From assembly GCA_030747035.1 (NCBI GenBank), contig JASLLM010000004.1:1-54992 (forward strand): DNA of 54,992 nt, in the 5' to 3' direction. Below the pieces are notes generated by a model, which saw nothing but the letters and a program-made list of their open reading frames with translations, ran no database searches and was not told the DNA's origin. Source of the DNA: Alphaproteobacteria bacterium. Its GTDB lineage: Bacteria; Pseudomonadota; Alphaproteobacteria; GCA-2731375. Shown here in pieces: positions 1-7,832 of the stretch. Each line of letters starts with the position of its first letter. Position 1 is the stretch's first letter. A program made the translations under genes and the position numbers.

Positions 1-267
1 AGAATCACACCCGCAAGCTCATGAAAACCCGCCATAAGAGTCAGCAGTTGAGACGACTGGTATAAACGCTTGAATGCCAGCAATTGATGCTGCGGACGGC
101 TCCCCCCTACCGCAATCGAGGCACTATGAATTAGAAAGCCCTAACAGTCCGCAGTTGGCACAAAGCGGACGGTAGCCGGAATTTCACTTTTGCCGTATCA
201 AGCGCAAGCCGATTTCAAGATGATGCAGCGGCGGACTTCGATGACGCTTGACGACGGCTTAGCGGTC

Positions 268-708
268 TCAACCAGGCCGCGCCGCCGTATGCGCGGTGAA
301 ATCCACTATGGTGTCCGCAGTCGCCACGGCGACTGAACCGTAGATGGGTCAGCGCTGTTTCCAGGTTTTGACCAGGAAGCGGGCATCGTCGTCGCTGACG
401 CCCCACAGCTCGAACTCCACGTGCACCTTGTCATACAGGGAGACATCTCCGCTGGGCTTGTCGAAATCCCGGTAGGCGGCGACGTTGACTTCCATGCCAG
501 CAAGGGCGCGCTGCTCGTTGCTGGCGATGGTCTCGACCATATTCACCGCGCAGGCGGCTATGGAGGCGCAGAACAACTCGCCCGCGCCAACCGCTTCGCC
601 GCCCGTATTTTCGGCCACCCAATGATGGTTGCGCGCATTGCATATGGACCGGCCGGCGACGCCGATGCTGTTGCATTTCGCCTGATAGGCCAGGGTTAGT
701 TCAGCCAT
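268..708 (-). CDS. OsmC-like protein with predicted selenocysteine (UGA at 349-351)
   Basis: The family consists of small thiol peroxidases or redox proteins acting on organic hydroperoxides with two active-site cysteines. The start ATG at 708 has GGGAG eight bases upstream. The first active-site Cys is residue 53, in the helix motif GELFCASIAACAVN. At codon 120 the frame meets TGA, where OsmC proteins have the second Cys in a C-P motif. In the same frame the reading continues as P-I-Y-G-S-V-A-V-A-T for 26 residues to a second stop at 268-270. This gives 146 residues, the normal family length; stopping at the UGA would give 119 and lose the conserved tail. A perfect hairpin with a GU-containing loop follows the UGA at SECIS distance. 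What I see is the in-frame tail and the hairpin; selenocysteine insertion is inferred. A nonsense mutation is the alternative, made less likely by the hairpin and by a second such gene at 53597-54220. Confidence 0.82.
318..335 (-). promoter_or_regulatory. Predicted bacterial SECIS hairpin of the OsmC-like gene
   Basis: Counting from the base after the UGA, nucleotides 14-20 (CAGTCGC) pair perfectly with 25-31 (GCGACTG), leaving a CGUG loop at 21-24. Bacterial SECIS elements are small coding-region hairpins just 3' of the UGA, with a G and U in the apical loop that SelB recognises, so this fits in position, size and loop. The element lies inside the coding sequence and encodes part of the conserved tail (S-V-A-V-A-T). 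Confidence 0.75.
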
Positions 709-908
709 TGACCGCTCCCGCATTGGAACCTGGGCCCAGTGTTCCATGGAATCCTGTCACCGGCAAACAGTACTTCGCATGGCGGATTTCCGGCCGCTAT
801 CAGAGAGCGGGCGTACGGAAGGCAGGGCTCGCGGGTTATTTTCGTTTGGGCCGATCTTGATGGCGGGTTAGATTGGTTGCGCTCTGCGGGAATAGGCGAG
901 GTGAAATC

Positions 909-1487
909 ATGACTGCCGATACAAATCGCGTGCTCTGCTGCGGTGAAAATCCGTTTATTCGTCTCTCCGAAACCGATGGCGGTCCGGAAACAACGGTGGC
1001 CAGCTTTTGGCGCAACGTGATGTCGCCGGCCGGCCCCGGACATGTGCTTTACATGAACAGCGAGCTGACCGGGAACAGGTGGCGGATCTGGTCCGACAAC
1101 ATTGCCATGGCGCGCTGGCTGCAACAGACCATCCAGGGTGTGTTGAACCCGGAACTGGCCGATCTCGATATCCCGGTCGAAGAGGCGGAGTTCGAAAAGG
1201 ACGGCGACCCGCATCGTTTCTATACGGAATATGTGACCTCCGAAGACACCAGCATCTCGTTGACCTGGTTCGACCTGGGCGATCCCCTGATGATCCATAC
1301 CCAGCCCGGGACCGGCGAGGGCGAACGGCCCTATGGCGTCAATACGGTGCTTATTCCAGCGTTGGGGACGCGTCTGGTCATGGATGGGGCGCAAGCATCC
1401 GGCCGGTCATGGCCGCGGGACCGTGACGGACGGCCCTTCAGCACCTCCGCCCTGGCCTTTTGCGAAAGCTGGACGGAAGTGCGCTAA
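909..1487 (+). CDS. Hypothetical protein, 192 aa
   Basis: I do not recognise the family with certainty. The ATG at 909 is preceded by GAGGTG at a normal ribosome-binding distance, so it is preferred over an upstream GTG. The protein is soluble-looking, with no signal peptide or membrane segment. It has a Cys pair near the N-terminus (V-L-C-C-G-E-N-P), an acidic middle part (D-I-P-V-E-E-A-E-F-E) and a C-terminal part rich in R and D. It is divergent from the OsmC-like gene, with about 200 bp between the two starts, so they may share a control region. Codon use resembles the neighbours. No function is proposed. Confidence 0.7.
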   Translation: MTADTNRVLCCGENPFIRLSETDGGPETTVASFWRNVMSPAGPGHVLYMNSELTGNRWRIWSDNIAMARWLQQTIQGVLNPELADLDIPVEEAEFEKDGDPHRFYTEYVTSEDTSISLTWFDLGDPLMIHTQPGTGEGERPYGVNTVLIPALGTRLVMDGAQASGRSWPRDRDGRPFSTSALAFCESWTEVR

Positions 1488-1629
1488 ACGCAGCCTCGCC
1501 AAGCCATGACGGGGACGATCCAGGCGTTTGCGGCATCCGCATTTGGCCTGAAGCGGAATGATGGAAACTATCGAGCAACGTCTGCCGCGCCTATTCTGAC
1601 AAGACTGCCGCTATATGTTAGGAGGCACC

Positions 1630-2364
1630 ATGCGCGCACTATATGATTCGATCGGTGTCAATTATTCCGATCTCAGGAAGCCTGATGCCCGAATCAAGAT
1701 GGCGATCTCAAACGCTTTGGGAAGCGCCAGAACGGTTTTGAATGTCGGCGCCGGAACGGGATCGTACGAGCCTACCGACAGATCGGTCACGGCCATCGAG
1801 CCGTCAATCGAAATGATCCGACAGCGCGCCGCATCGGCCGCTCCGGTAATTCGGAGTTGCGCCGAAAACCTGCCCTTCGACGACAATTCCTTTGATGCAT
1901 CGATGGCGGTCCTGACGGTTCATCATTGGACCGACAAAGAAAAAGGTCTGAAAGAGATGCGCCGCGTGACGCGGGAGCAGGTCGTAATACTGACCTTCGA
2001 CCCCTTGTATCGTGGCTTCTGGCTTGCCGACTATATTCCAGAGCTCGTCGAGCTGGACGATGTGCAAATGCCAAGGATGACGGAATTTGAAGCCTGGCTT
2101 GGGCCGGTGGAGACGACCCCCGTTCAGATCCCCCATGACTGCAGCGACGGTTTCCTGGCGGCCTATTGGCGGCGGCCGGCGGCATATCTCGATCCGACAA
2201 TCCGGAACGCCATTTCTTGCTTCTGGGCGGTGGACAACGTGTCGGCGGCGATGCAAAGGCTTGCGAAGGACTTGGACTCCGGTGCGTGGGCGCAGCGATA
2301 TTCCGAACTACTCGATCTTGATGAGCATGATTTTGGCTACCGCCTCGTAACCACGAAATCTTGA
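1630..2364 (+). CDS. Class I SAM-dependent methyltransferase
   Basis: A 244-residue methyltransferase of the UbiE/Methyltransf_11 type. Motif I is V-L-N-V-G-A-G-T-G at about residues 36-44, and the acidic ribose-binding residue follows in A-I-E-P-S. Motif IV region is D-A-S-M-A-V-L-T-V-H-H-W, typical of the Methyltransf_11 group. The start at 1630 is chosen because GGAGG lies five bases upstream; an in-frame ATG at 1615 overlaps that ribosome-binding site. The substrate cannot be read from the sequence. It stands alone: the next gene, on the opposite strand, ends 40 bp further on. Confidence 0.85.
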   Translation: MRALYDSIGVNYSDLRKPDARIKMAISNALGSARTVLNVGAGTGSYEPTDRSVTAIEPSIEMIRQRAASAAPVIRSCAENLPFDDNSFDASMAVLTVHHWTDKEKGLKEMRRVTREQVVILTFDPLYRGFWLADYIPELVELDDVQMPRMTEFEAWLGPVETTPVQIPHDCSDGFLAAYWRRPAAYLDPTIRNAISCFWAVDNVSAAMQRLAKDLDSGAWAQRYSELLDLDEHDFGYRLVTTKS

Positions 2365-2404
2365 GTTCCCATATTCGCGGCTTTCACTCAATTCAAAAGT
2401 AGGG

Positions 2405-3724
2405 TCAGGGCTGGAGCAATCCGGCCAGTTGATCCATTTCCGTGACCGCTTCCAGATTTTCCACCATGGCAATAATCTCTTCAATGCGGCCCTGCTGTAA
2501 CACCGACGAGGCGGCATGGCGGAATTTCGCCTGTAGATCATCATGGCTCAATGGATTGGCGGGATGGCCCTTCGGATAGGTGGCGTGGCCACTGACGCGT
2601 GCATTGCCCTTGGTTACGATTTCCACCTGAACCGGCATCCAGTAGCCGTTCCAATAGTTCCTGAATTCGTGATTCAGGTCCGCATCCTGGGCGCCCTCCG
2701 CCTTCTTCACCTTCTTCACCATCTCCAGCACCTTGGGGCAGTGCATGTTTTCGTCCGCGTACCAGTGCGTGCCCGGCTCCGGCTCGAAGGCCGCGATGGC
2801 CAGGGCATAGGCCAGGCTGAAGGCTGCATCCATGGTGCCGTTGGCACGATAGGTCATCAGCATGGCCAGGGCCGGTGAGACGTTGATCTCCTCAATGTCT
2901 TCGGCCGCGATTTGGTCTTGCTTGATCAGATCGGTGAAGACGTCCAGATAGCTCTGCACCCACAGGTTCGCGGGCCATCGCTTATAGAGCGTCTGCATGA
3001 TCCAATAATCCTGGCCCAAGGTGGTCAGCAGCGCATCGAGCCGGTCAAAATCGCACTGGTCGGAGCCGGCAAGAACCCAGAAACCGGTGGGCCCCTCCAA
3101 TATGGTGTTCATCCCCGTCAGGCCCTTATGGGCATGCATGGCGGCGAACAGGCCCGACATGGCAGTCATGCCGTGGTTGTAGTGATAGGTATCGGAGCGG
3201 GTTTCGACATATTTCCAGCACGCCCCCAGGGGCGCAAAGGCGCCCGCGGTGCCGATCGCCGTTGCCATTTGCGCGCCGTCAAGGCCCAGGATCTTGCCCG
3301 TCGCCACCGCCGCGTTGAACGGTATCCAGGTCAACATGCCCCATAGGGCCTGTTGTCTTTCTTCCGACGGCTGGACGCAAATGCCGATGCGTCCGAACAC
3401 TTCATAGGCGGCGACCACCGCCTCGATCAGCCGTTTCCCCGATGCGCCTTCCCGTTCGGCCATGGCCAGGCCGGCGCCGTTGGCGTAGGCTGCGGCCACG
3501 GCTGAAACCTTGGTCCCGCTGCCGACGATGGTGGCCTCCGGGGCGCCGCCGCCCATTTCCTGGGCCAGCTCGATGATTGATTTGCCGAGGGGCAGGGGAA
3601 CCCCGCCGATCATGCATCCCATGGTATCCAGGATGATCCGTTTTGCCTGTTCCACGACCGGTTCGGGCAGGTCCTCGTATTTAAGGTCGGCGGCATAGCT
3701 GGCCAGGATTTCGGTGGCACCCAT
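2405..3724 (-). CDS. MmgE/PrpD family protein
   Basis: A 439-residue member of the MmgE/PrpD family, which includes 2-methylcitrate dehydratase and cis-aconitate decarboxylase-like enzymes. The N-terminus has the family pattern A-K-R-I-I-L-D-T-M-G-C-M-I-G-G. Further family features are A-Y-A-N-G-A-G, the K-x-Y/H-Y-N-H-G-M-T-A type segment and a C-terminal G-H-A-T-Y-P-K-G-H-P-A-N-P-L stretch. The ATG at 3724 has AGGAGG just upstream, so the longer reading frame is rejected. It is divergently transcribed from the hydrolase-ThDP enzyme pair, with 164 bp between, suggesting a shared control region and pathway. Many members act as hydratases or isomerases on small carboxylates; the exact substrate is unknown. 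There is no prpB or prpC nearby, so a standard methylcitrate role is unlikely. Confidence 0.85.
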   Translation of the reverse strand: MGATEILASYAADLKYEDLPEPVVEQAKRIILDTMGCMIGGVPLPLGKSIIELAQEMGGGAPEATIVGSGTKVSAVAAAYANGAGLAMAEREGASGKRLIEAVVAAYEVFGRIGICVQPSEERQQALWGMLTWIPFNAAVATGKILGLDGAQMATAIGTAGAFAPLGACWKYVETRSDTYHYNHGMTAMSGLFAAMHAHKGLTGMNTILEGPTGFWVLAGSDQCDFDRLDALLTTLGQDYWIMQTLYKRWPANLWVQSYLDVFTDLIKQDQIAAEDIEEINVSPALAMLMTYRANGTMDAAFSLAYALAIAAFEPEPGTHWYADENMHCPKVLEMVKKVKKAEGAQDADLNHEFRNYWNGYWMPVQVEIVTKGNARVSGHATYPKGHPANPLSHDDLQAKFRHAASSVLQQGRIEEIIAMVENLEAVTEMDQLAGLLQP

Positions 3725-3888
3725 GATTCCTCCTGAAACGGCGACGGTTTCTTTTGTTGGCGTGACAAGCAATTATCGCAACGCGTGCCCATGCTAGGAA
3801 AATATTGGGGCCGAGGCCATACGCGAGCGGGACCGCTGGTCCAAATAGACGGGAACGCGTTATATCTTATGGGGAAAGGAGCAACGCC

Positions 3889-4644
3889 ATGCCGACTTTT
3901 GAAAACGGGGCCGTCAGCATCCACTATGAAGAGGCCGGCACCGGCTATCCGCTGTTGCTGATCCCGGGCGGGGGTTTGAATGCGACCATCGCCCATCTGA
4001 CCGAAAGCTCGCCTTTCGATCCGATGACGGCGTTCAAGGATGATTACCGCTGCATAACCATGGACCTGCGCAACGCCAATGGCGGACAGTCCGCTGGGCC
4101 GTTGGAGATCGACCGGCCCTGGGACGCCTATGCCGACGACCAGCTCGGCCTGATGGATCATCTGGGCATCGACAGGTTTCTGGTCCTGGGCTTCTGCATC
4201 GGCGGCCCTTTCATCTGGAATCTGTTGCGGCGGGCCCCTGACCGCATCGTTGCCGCCGTGTTGGCGCAACCCAGCGGCTTCGATGCGGAACATCCGGACC
4301 TGTTCTACCAGAACAATATCGAGGGCTGGGGCCCACCGCTGTGTGAGCGCCGGCCCGACATCACCATGGAGGCGGTCGATGCCTTTCTGACCAAGATGTA
4401 CCGCGACCGGGAGGATTTCGTCTTTACCGTGAACCGTGATTTCGTGCGCGCCTGTGAGACGCCCATATTGGTTCTGCCGGACGATATTCCCCCCCATCCC
4501 TATGCCGTGGCCATGGAATCGGCGATGCTCGCGCCCAATGCCCAGGTCAGCCTGTTTCCCTGGAAACAGCCCGAGGAACGGATTCCCCTTGCGGTCCGCC
4601 ATATCCGCAGCTTCCTGGCGGCGCATCAACCGCTGGCAAGCTAG
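3889..4644 (+). CDS. Alpha/beta hydrolase with Cys at the nucleophile position
   Basis: A 251-residue alpha/beta hydrolase. The oxyanion segment is L-L-L-I-P-G-G-G near residues 22-29. The nucleophile elbow is G-F-C-I-G-G with Cys103 where most relatives have Ser, as in dienelactone-hydrolase-type enzymes. An Asp in I-L-V-L-P-D-D and a late His (R-H-I-R-S-F) could complete the triad. The start at 3889 has AAGGAG upstream; the longer frame lacks any signal. It is followed after 64 bp by a ThDP enzyme on the same strand, so the two are probably co-transcribed. Substrate unknown; carbon-carbon or ester/lactone cleavage is possible. Confidence 0.82.
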   Translation: MPTFENGAVSIHYEEAGTGYPLLLIPGGGLNATIAHLTESSPFDPMTAFKDDYRCITMDLRNANGGQSAGPLEIDRPWDAYADDQLGLMDHLGIDRFLVLGFCIGGPFIWNLLRRAPDRIVAAVLAQPSGFDAEHPDLFYQNNIEGWGPPLCERRPDITMEAVDAFLTKMYRDREDFVFTVNRDFVRACETPILVLPDDIPPHPYAVAMESAMLAPNAQVSLFPWKQPEERIPLAVRHIRSFLAAHQPLAS

Positions 4645-4708
4645 CGCCGGGCATGTATCCTGGGGGCAGGGCCGGGCACCGGCAGTACGAAAATTTGGAG
4701 TGCAAGGT

Positions 4709-6472
4709 ATGAAGGGTGGAGAACTGATCGCGCGGTTCCTGCTGCAGGAAAAGATCCCCTATGTGTTCGGCCTCTGCGGCCATGGCAACGTCGGCCTGCT
4801 GGATGCGCTCTATGATGTGCGCGACGAGGTCAAACTGATCTCGCCGCGCCATGAACAGACGGCGGCGCACATGGCGGATGCCTATTTCAGGATCAAGCAT
4901 CAGCCGGTAGCAACCCTGACCTCGTGCGGGCCCGGTTCGGCCAACATCGTCATGCCCATCGCCAATGCCCTGGCGGACAGCTCCGCCATTCTGGCCCTGA
5001 CCGCGAATATCCCCACCCAGCAGTTCGATCGCGGGCCCTTTCAGGAAATCAACCGCCATTTCTCCGCCGACTTCCCCTCGGTGCTGAAACCGGTGGTTAA
5101 GCGCAGCTTTCAGCCCACCAGGGTCGACATGCTGCCCCTGGCCCTGCGCCAGGCGATTGAACTGTCGGTCTCCGGGCGGCCCGGCCCGGTGCAGGTGGAT
5201 ATCCCCTTCAATGTCTTTCAGGAGGAGGCGGATGTGGAGCTTGAACCCTCGGCCCGGTTCAAGACAGCCAAGCGGCCCGGCGCCGATCCGGCCGATATCG
5301 AACAGGCCCTGAGCATGCTGAAGGCGGCCGAACGGCCTGTGCTGTTCATCGGCCACGGCGTTACCCTGGCGGAGGCCGCGCCGAAATTGACCGAGCTGGC
5401 GGAGCGTCTGAATATTCCCGTGATCTCGTCGCCCAACGGCATGGGCTGCATACCCATGTCGCACCGCTTGTCCCTGGGCTTTATTGGCCGCAATGGGACC
5501 TTTCCGGCCAACCAGGCCGGCCGCCACGCGGACCTGGTGATCGCCGTCGGGGCCCGCTTTGACGACCGTTCGTCGTCGTCATGGCTACCCGGCTATTCCT
5601 GGAATTTCCCGGCCACGAAGCTGATCCATGTGGATATCGACGTGAACGAAATCGGCCGCAACTATGTGCCGGAACTGGGCATTACGGCGGATGCGGGCAG
5701 CTTTCTGCGTCAGATGCTGGGCGCGGTGGGGGACCGAGGGACACCGGCGCGCCGGGCCTGGCTGGCCCAGATCGACGGCTGGCGCGAGGAATGGCGGCAG
5801 TTTACCGAGCCAAATTTCGCCTTGCGCACCTCGCCCCTGCGTCCCGAACAGGTCGTCGCCGATATTCGGGCGGTGTTGCCCGATGACGGCATCATCTCGC
5901 TTGATTCCGGTGTGCATCACAACTGGTTCATGCAGTTCTGGGATGCGCCGATGCCCCAGACCATGCTCAACGCCTGGGGCTTTTCCGCCATGGGGTTTGG
6001 GGTCTCGGGCATTCTCGGCGCCAAGCTGGCCGCGCCTGAGCGGCCCTGTGTCTCCATCAGCGGCGACGGCGGCTTCACCATGACGCCGCATGTGCTGTGC
6101 ACGGCGGTGGAATACGACATTCCCTGCGTCTGGGTGGTTTGGAACAATTTCGCCTGGGGCGCGATCCGCGATATCCAGCACGGCATGTTCGGGGGGCGGG
6201 AGCTTGGCACCGCATTTCACCGGGGTGACAACCAGGAACCCTACAACCCCGACTTTGCCGCCCTGGCGCGGGCCTGCGGTGTCCACGGCGTCACGGTGAC
6301 TGAGTCCGAGGATTTCAAGGGCGCGCTGGAAAGCGCCATTGCCTCTGGCAAGCCGGCGTTGATCGACGTGCATGTGGACGCCGAGGTGCGCCCGCCCGCG
6401 ACCGGCACCTGGCAATTGCCGCCCACGCCCTTCGGCGAACCGGCCTTTGGCGGGCCGTTTCTGCAGGACTGA
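4709..6472 (+). CDS. Thiamine-diphosphate enzyme, acetolactate-synthase-like
   Basis: A 587-residue ThDP enzyme of the acetolactate synthase/glyoxylate carboligase/sulfoacetaldehyde acetyltransferase superfamily. The N-terminal PYR domain has Y-V-F-G-L-C-G-H-G-N and the catalytic Glu in S-P-R-H-E-Q. The central domain carries R-P-V-L-F-I-G-H-G-V-T. The C-terminal PP domain has the Mg-ThDP motif G-D-G-G-F, ending in V-V-W-N-N. The start at 4709 (MKGGELIARFL) has GGAG upstream; a longer frame runs back into the hydrolase gene and is not used. Its neighbours, a hydrolase and a divergent MmgE/PrpD protein, point to a dedicated catabolic route rather than branched-chain amino acid synthesis, and there is no small regulatory subunit beside it. 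The specific reaction cannot be assigned. Confidence 0.85.
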   Translation: MKGGELIARFLLQEKIPYVFGLCGHGNVGLLDALYDVRDEVKLISPRHEQTAAHMADAYFRIKHQPVATLTSCGPGSANIVMPIANALADSSAILALTANIPTQQFDRGPFQEINRHFSADFPSVLKPVVKRSFQPTRVDMLPLALRQAIELSVSGRPGPVQVDIPFNVFQEEADVELEPSARFKTAKRPGADPADIEQALSMLKAAERPVLFIGHGVTLAEAAPKLTELAERLNIPVISSPNGMGCIPMSHRLSLGFIGRNGTFPANQAGRHADLVIAVGARFDDRSSSSWLPGYSWNFPATKLIHVDIDVNEIGRNYVPELGITADAGSFLRQMLGAVGDRGTPARRAWLAQIDGWREEWRQFTEPNFALRTSPLRPEQVVADIRAVLPDDGIISLDSGVHHNWFMQFWDAPMPQTMLNAWGFSAMGFGVSGILGAKLAAPERPCVSISGDGGFTMTPHVLCTAVEYDIPCVWVVWNNFAWGAIRDIQHGMFGGRELGTAFHRGDNQEPYNPDFAALARACGVHGVTVTESEDFKGALESAIASGKPALIDVHVDAEVRPPATGTWQLPPTPFGEPAFGGPFLQD

Positions 6473-6510
6473 ATTCCGCAGCATGAATTTGCATAATCAT
6501 TGCATTCGTG

Positions 6511-6535
6511 GGCCCGAGCCGACTAACATCGGGCC
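6511..6535 (+). other. Inverted repeat between the ThDP enzyme and FIST genes
   Basis: GGCCCGA at 6511-6517 and TCGGGCC at 6529-6535 form a 7-bp stem with an 11-nt loop, 38 bp after the ThDP enzyme stop. No run of T follows, so an intrinsic terminator is not convincing. A weak terminator or a protein site are both possible. Confidence 0.3.
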
Positions 6536-6617
6536 GGGGTGAGAAACATCAGTAAATCTTAGCGTTGAGCCGTCCCAGAGACTTCGACGACATGCTGATT
6601 TATGGGGAGATAGCCAC

Positions 6618-7823
6618 ATGCTTGAATTCCATTCCGGCAGCTCCAGTGCTGTCAATTCGAAGGCCGCCATCGAGGAATGCATCGACCATGCGCTTGGCGA
6701 CCGGGACAAGGCCGATTGCAAACTGTTGGTGATACATTCGACGGTGGGGCACAATTTTGCCCAGATGGCGGCGGGTGCCCAGGAAGCCTGTCCGAATGCC
6801 GAAATCATCGGCTGCACCGGTAGCGGCGTGATCGGGCGGGAAGGCGTCAGCGAGGCCATGCGCGCCATGGCGGTTATGGCGGTCACCGGTGACGAATTCG
6901 CGGTTGCCGCCGCTGATGGGCTGAACGGCAGCAATTCAGCGCAGTTAGGCGAACGGGCCGCGGCCGAGATGAAGGCGGAAAACCCGGATGTGAACATGAT
7001 TTACGTCCTTTCGGCCGGATTGGATCTGTCGGGCGACCAGGTGATTGCCGGCATCGAATCTGTTTTTGGCGAGGAAGTGCCCATCTTTGGCGCCACTGCC
7101 GCCGACAACGGCAAGGCCAAGGGCACCTTCCAGTTTCATGGCCAGGATGTACTGGAACAAGGCCTGATCCTGGTCGGGTTCTCCGATCCCGGCTTGGAAG
7201 TTCTTTCCGGTGTCCATCACGGCTCCATTCCGGTCGAGGGCGCGGTTTTCGAAGTCACGAAATCGGAGGACAACCGGATTATCGAATTGGATGGTAAGCC
7301 GGCCTGGCCGGCGCTGCTGGAACGCTTCGGCTTGCCGCCAGAGACCACGGATCCATCCGAAACGTTGCCGATTACGGGGCTGGGCGAGGCGCTGACCGAG
7401 GATGAGCAAACGGTATATGACAATCCGCAGATCCTGCGCGTCCCGATCAAGGTCTCGGACGACCGGCAGTCATTCTATTTGCCGACCTCGGTGCCGGAAG
7501 GGACCAAATTCCAACTCATGCAGCGGGATGAGCAGTACATATTCGACGGTGTCGAACGCTTGATGCAGCGCATGAAGGACGACCTTGAAGGCCGCCGTCC
7601 GGTGGCCGTGTTTCATGCTGACTGCATGGCGCGGGGGCGGCATATGTTCAACCGGGTTCTGAAGGACGAAATCATCGCCAAGATGCAGTACCCGCTTTGC
7701 GGCGAAGAAGTGGTGCCGTGGCTGGGCGTCTATGGCTACAGCGAGTATTGCCGCTTTGCCGGCAAGAACCAGTTTCACAGCTATACGACCTCGCTGTTCC
7801 CTATTGTCAGGCGCGAGGGCTGA
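6618..7823 (+). CDS. FIST domain sensory protein (FIST_N + FIST_C)
   Basis: A 401-residue cytoplasmic protein made only of the FIST N and C domains, a small-ligand sensory module found in bacterial signalling. The FIST_N part (about residues 35-225) shows C-P-N-A-E-I-I-G-C-T-G-S-G-V-I and later P-I-F-G-A-T-A-A-D-N-G. FIST_C (about 235-385) ends with P-L-C-G-E-E-V-V-P and Y-S-E-Y-C-R-F-A-G. There is no output domain in the protein itself. The next gene, a cyclase, starts 9 bp after its stop, so ligand sensing is probably passed to that protein. GGGGAGAT precedes the ATG. Ligand not known; amino acids or their derivatives have been suggested for the family. Confidence 0.88.
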   Translation: MLEFHSGSSSAVNSKAAIEECIDHALGDRDKADCKLLVIHSTVGHNFAQMAAGAQEACPNAEIIGCTGSGVIGREGVSEAMRAMAVMAVTGDEFAVAAADGLNGSNSAQLGERAAAEMKAENPDVNMIYVLSAGLDLSGDQVIAGIESVFGEEVPIFGATAADNGKAKGTFQFHGQDVLEQGLILVGFSDPGLEVLSGVHHGSIPVEGAVFEVTKSEDNRIIELDGKPAWPALLERFGLPPETTDPSETLPITGLGEALTEDEQTVYDNPQILRVPIKVSDDRQSFYLPTSVPEGTKFQLMQRDEQYIFDGVERLMQRMKDDLEGRRPVAVFHADCMARGRHMFNRVLKDEIIAKMQYPLCGEEVVPWLGVYGYSEYCRFAGKNQFHSYTTSLFPIVRREG

Positions 7824-7832
7824 GCCAACCTC

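Noticed and set aside
1-267. Possible gene or element at the left edge
   Set aside because: No frame with a start, ribosome-binding site or recognisable motif was seen; left unassigned.
349-747. OsmC-like gene as a normal 132-residue protein ending at the UGA
   Set aside because: It would lose the conserved tail and the second active-site residue, and its start lacks a ribosome-binding site; reading through fits better.
2405-3724. prpD of the methylcitrate cycle
   Set aside because: No prpB, prpC or regulator is adjacent; only the broad family can be claimed.
4547-5527. Open frame antisense to the ThDP enzyme gene
   Set aside because: Same reasoning: no recognisable motif, and the opposite strand encodes a full enzyme.
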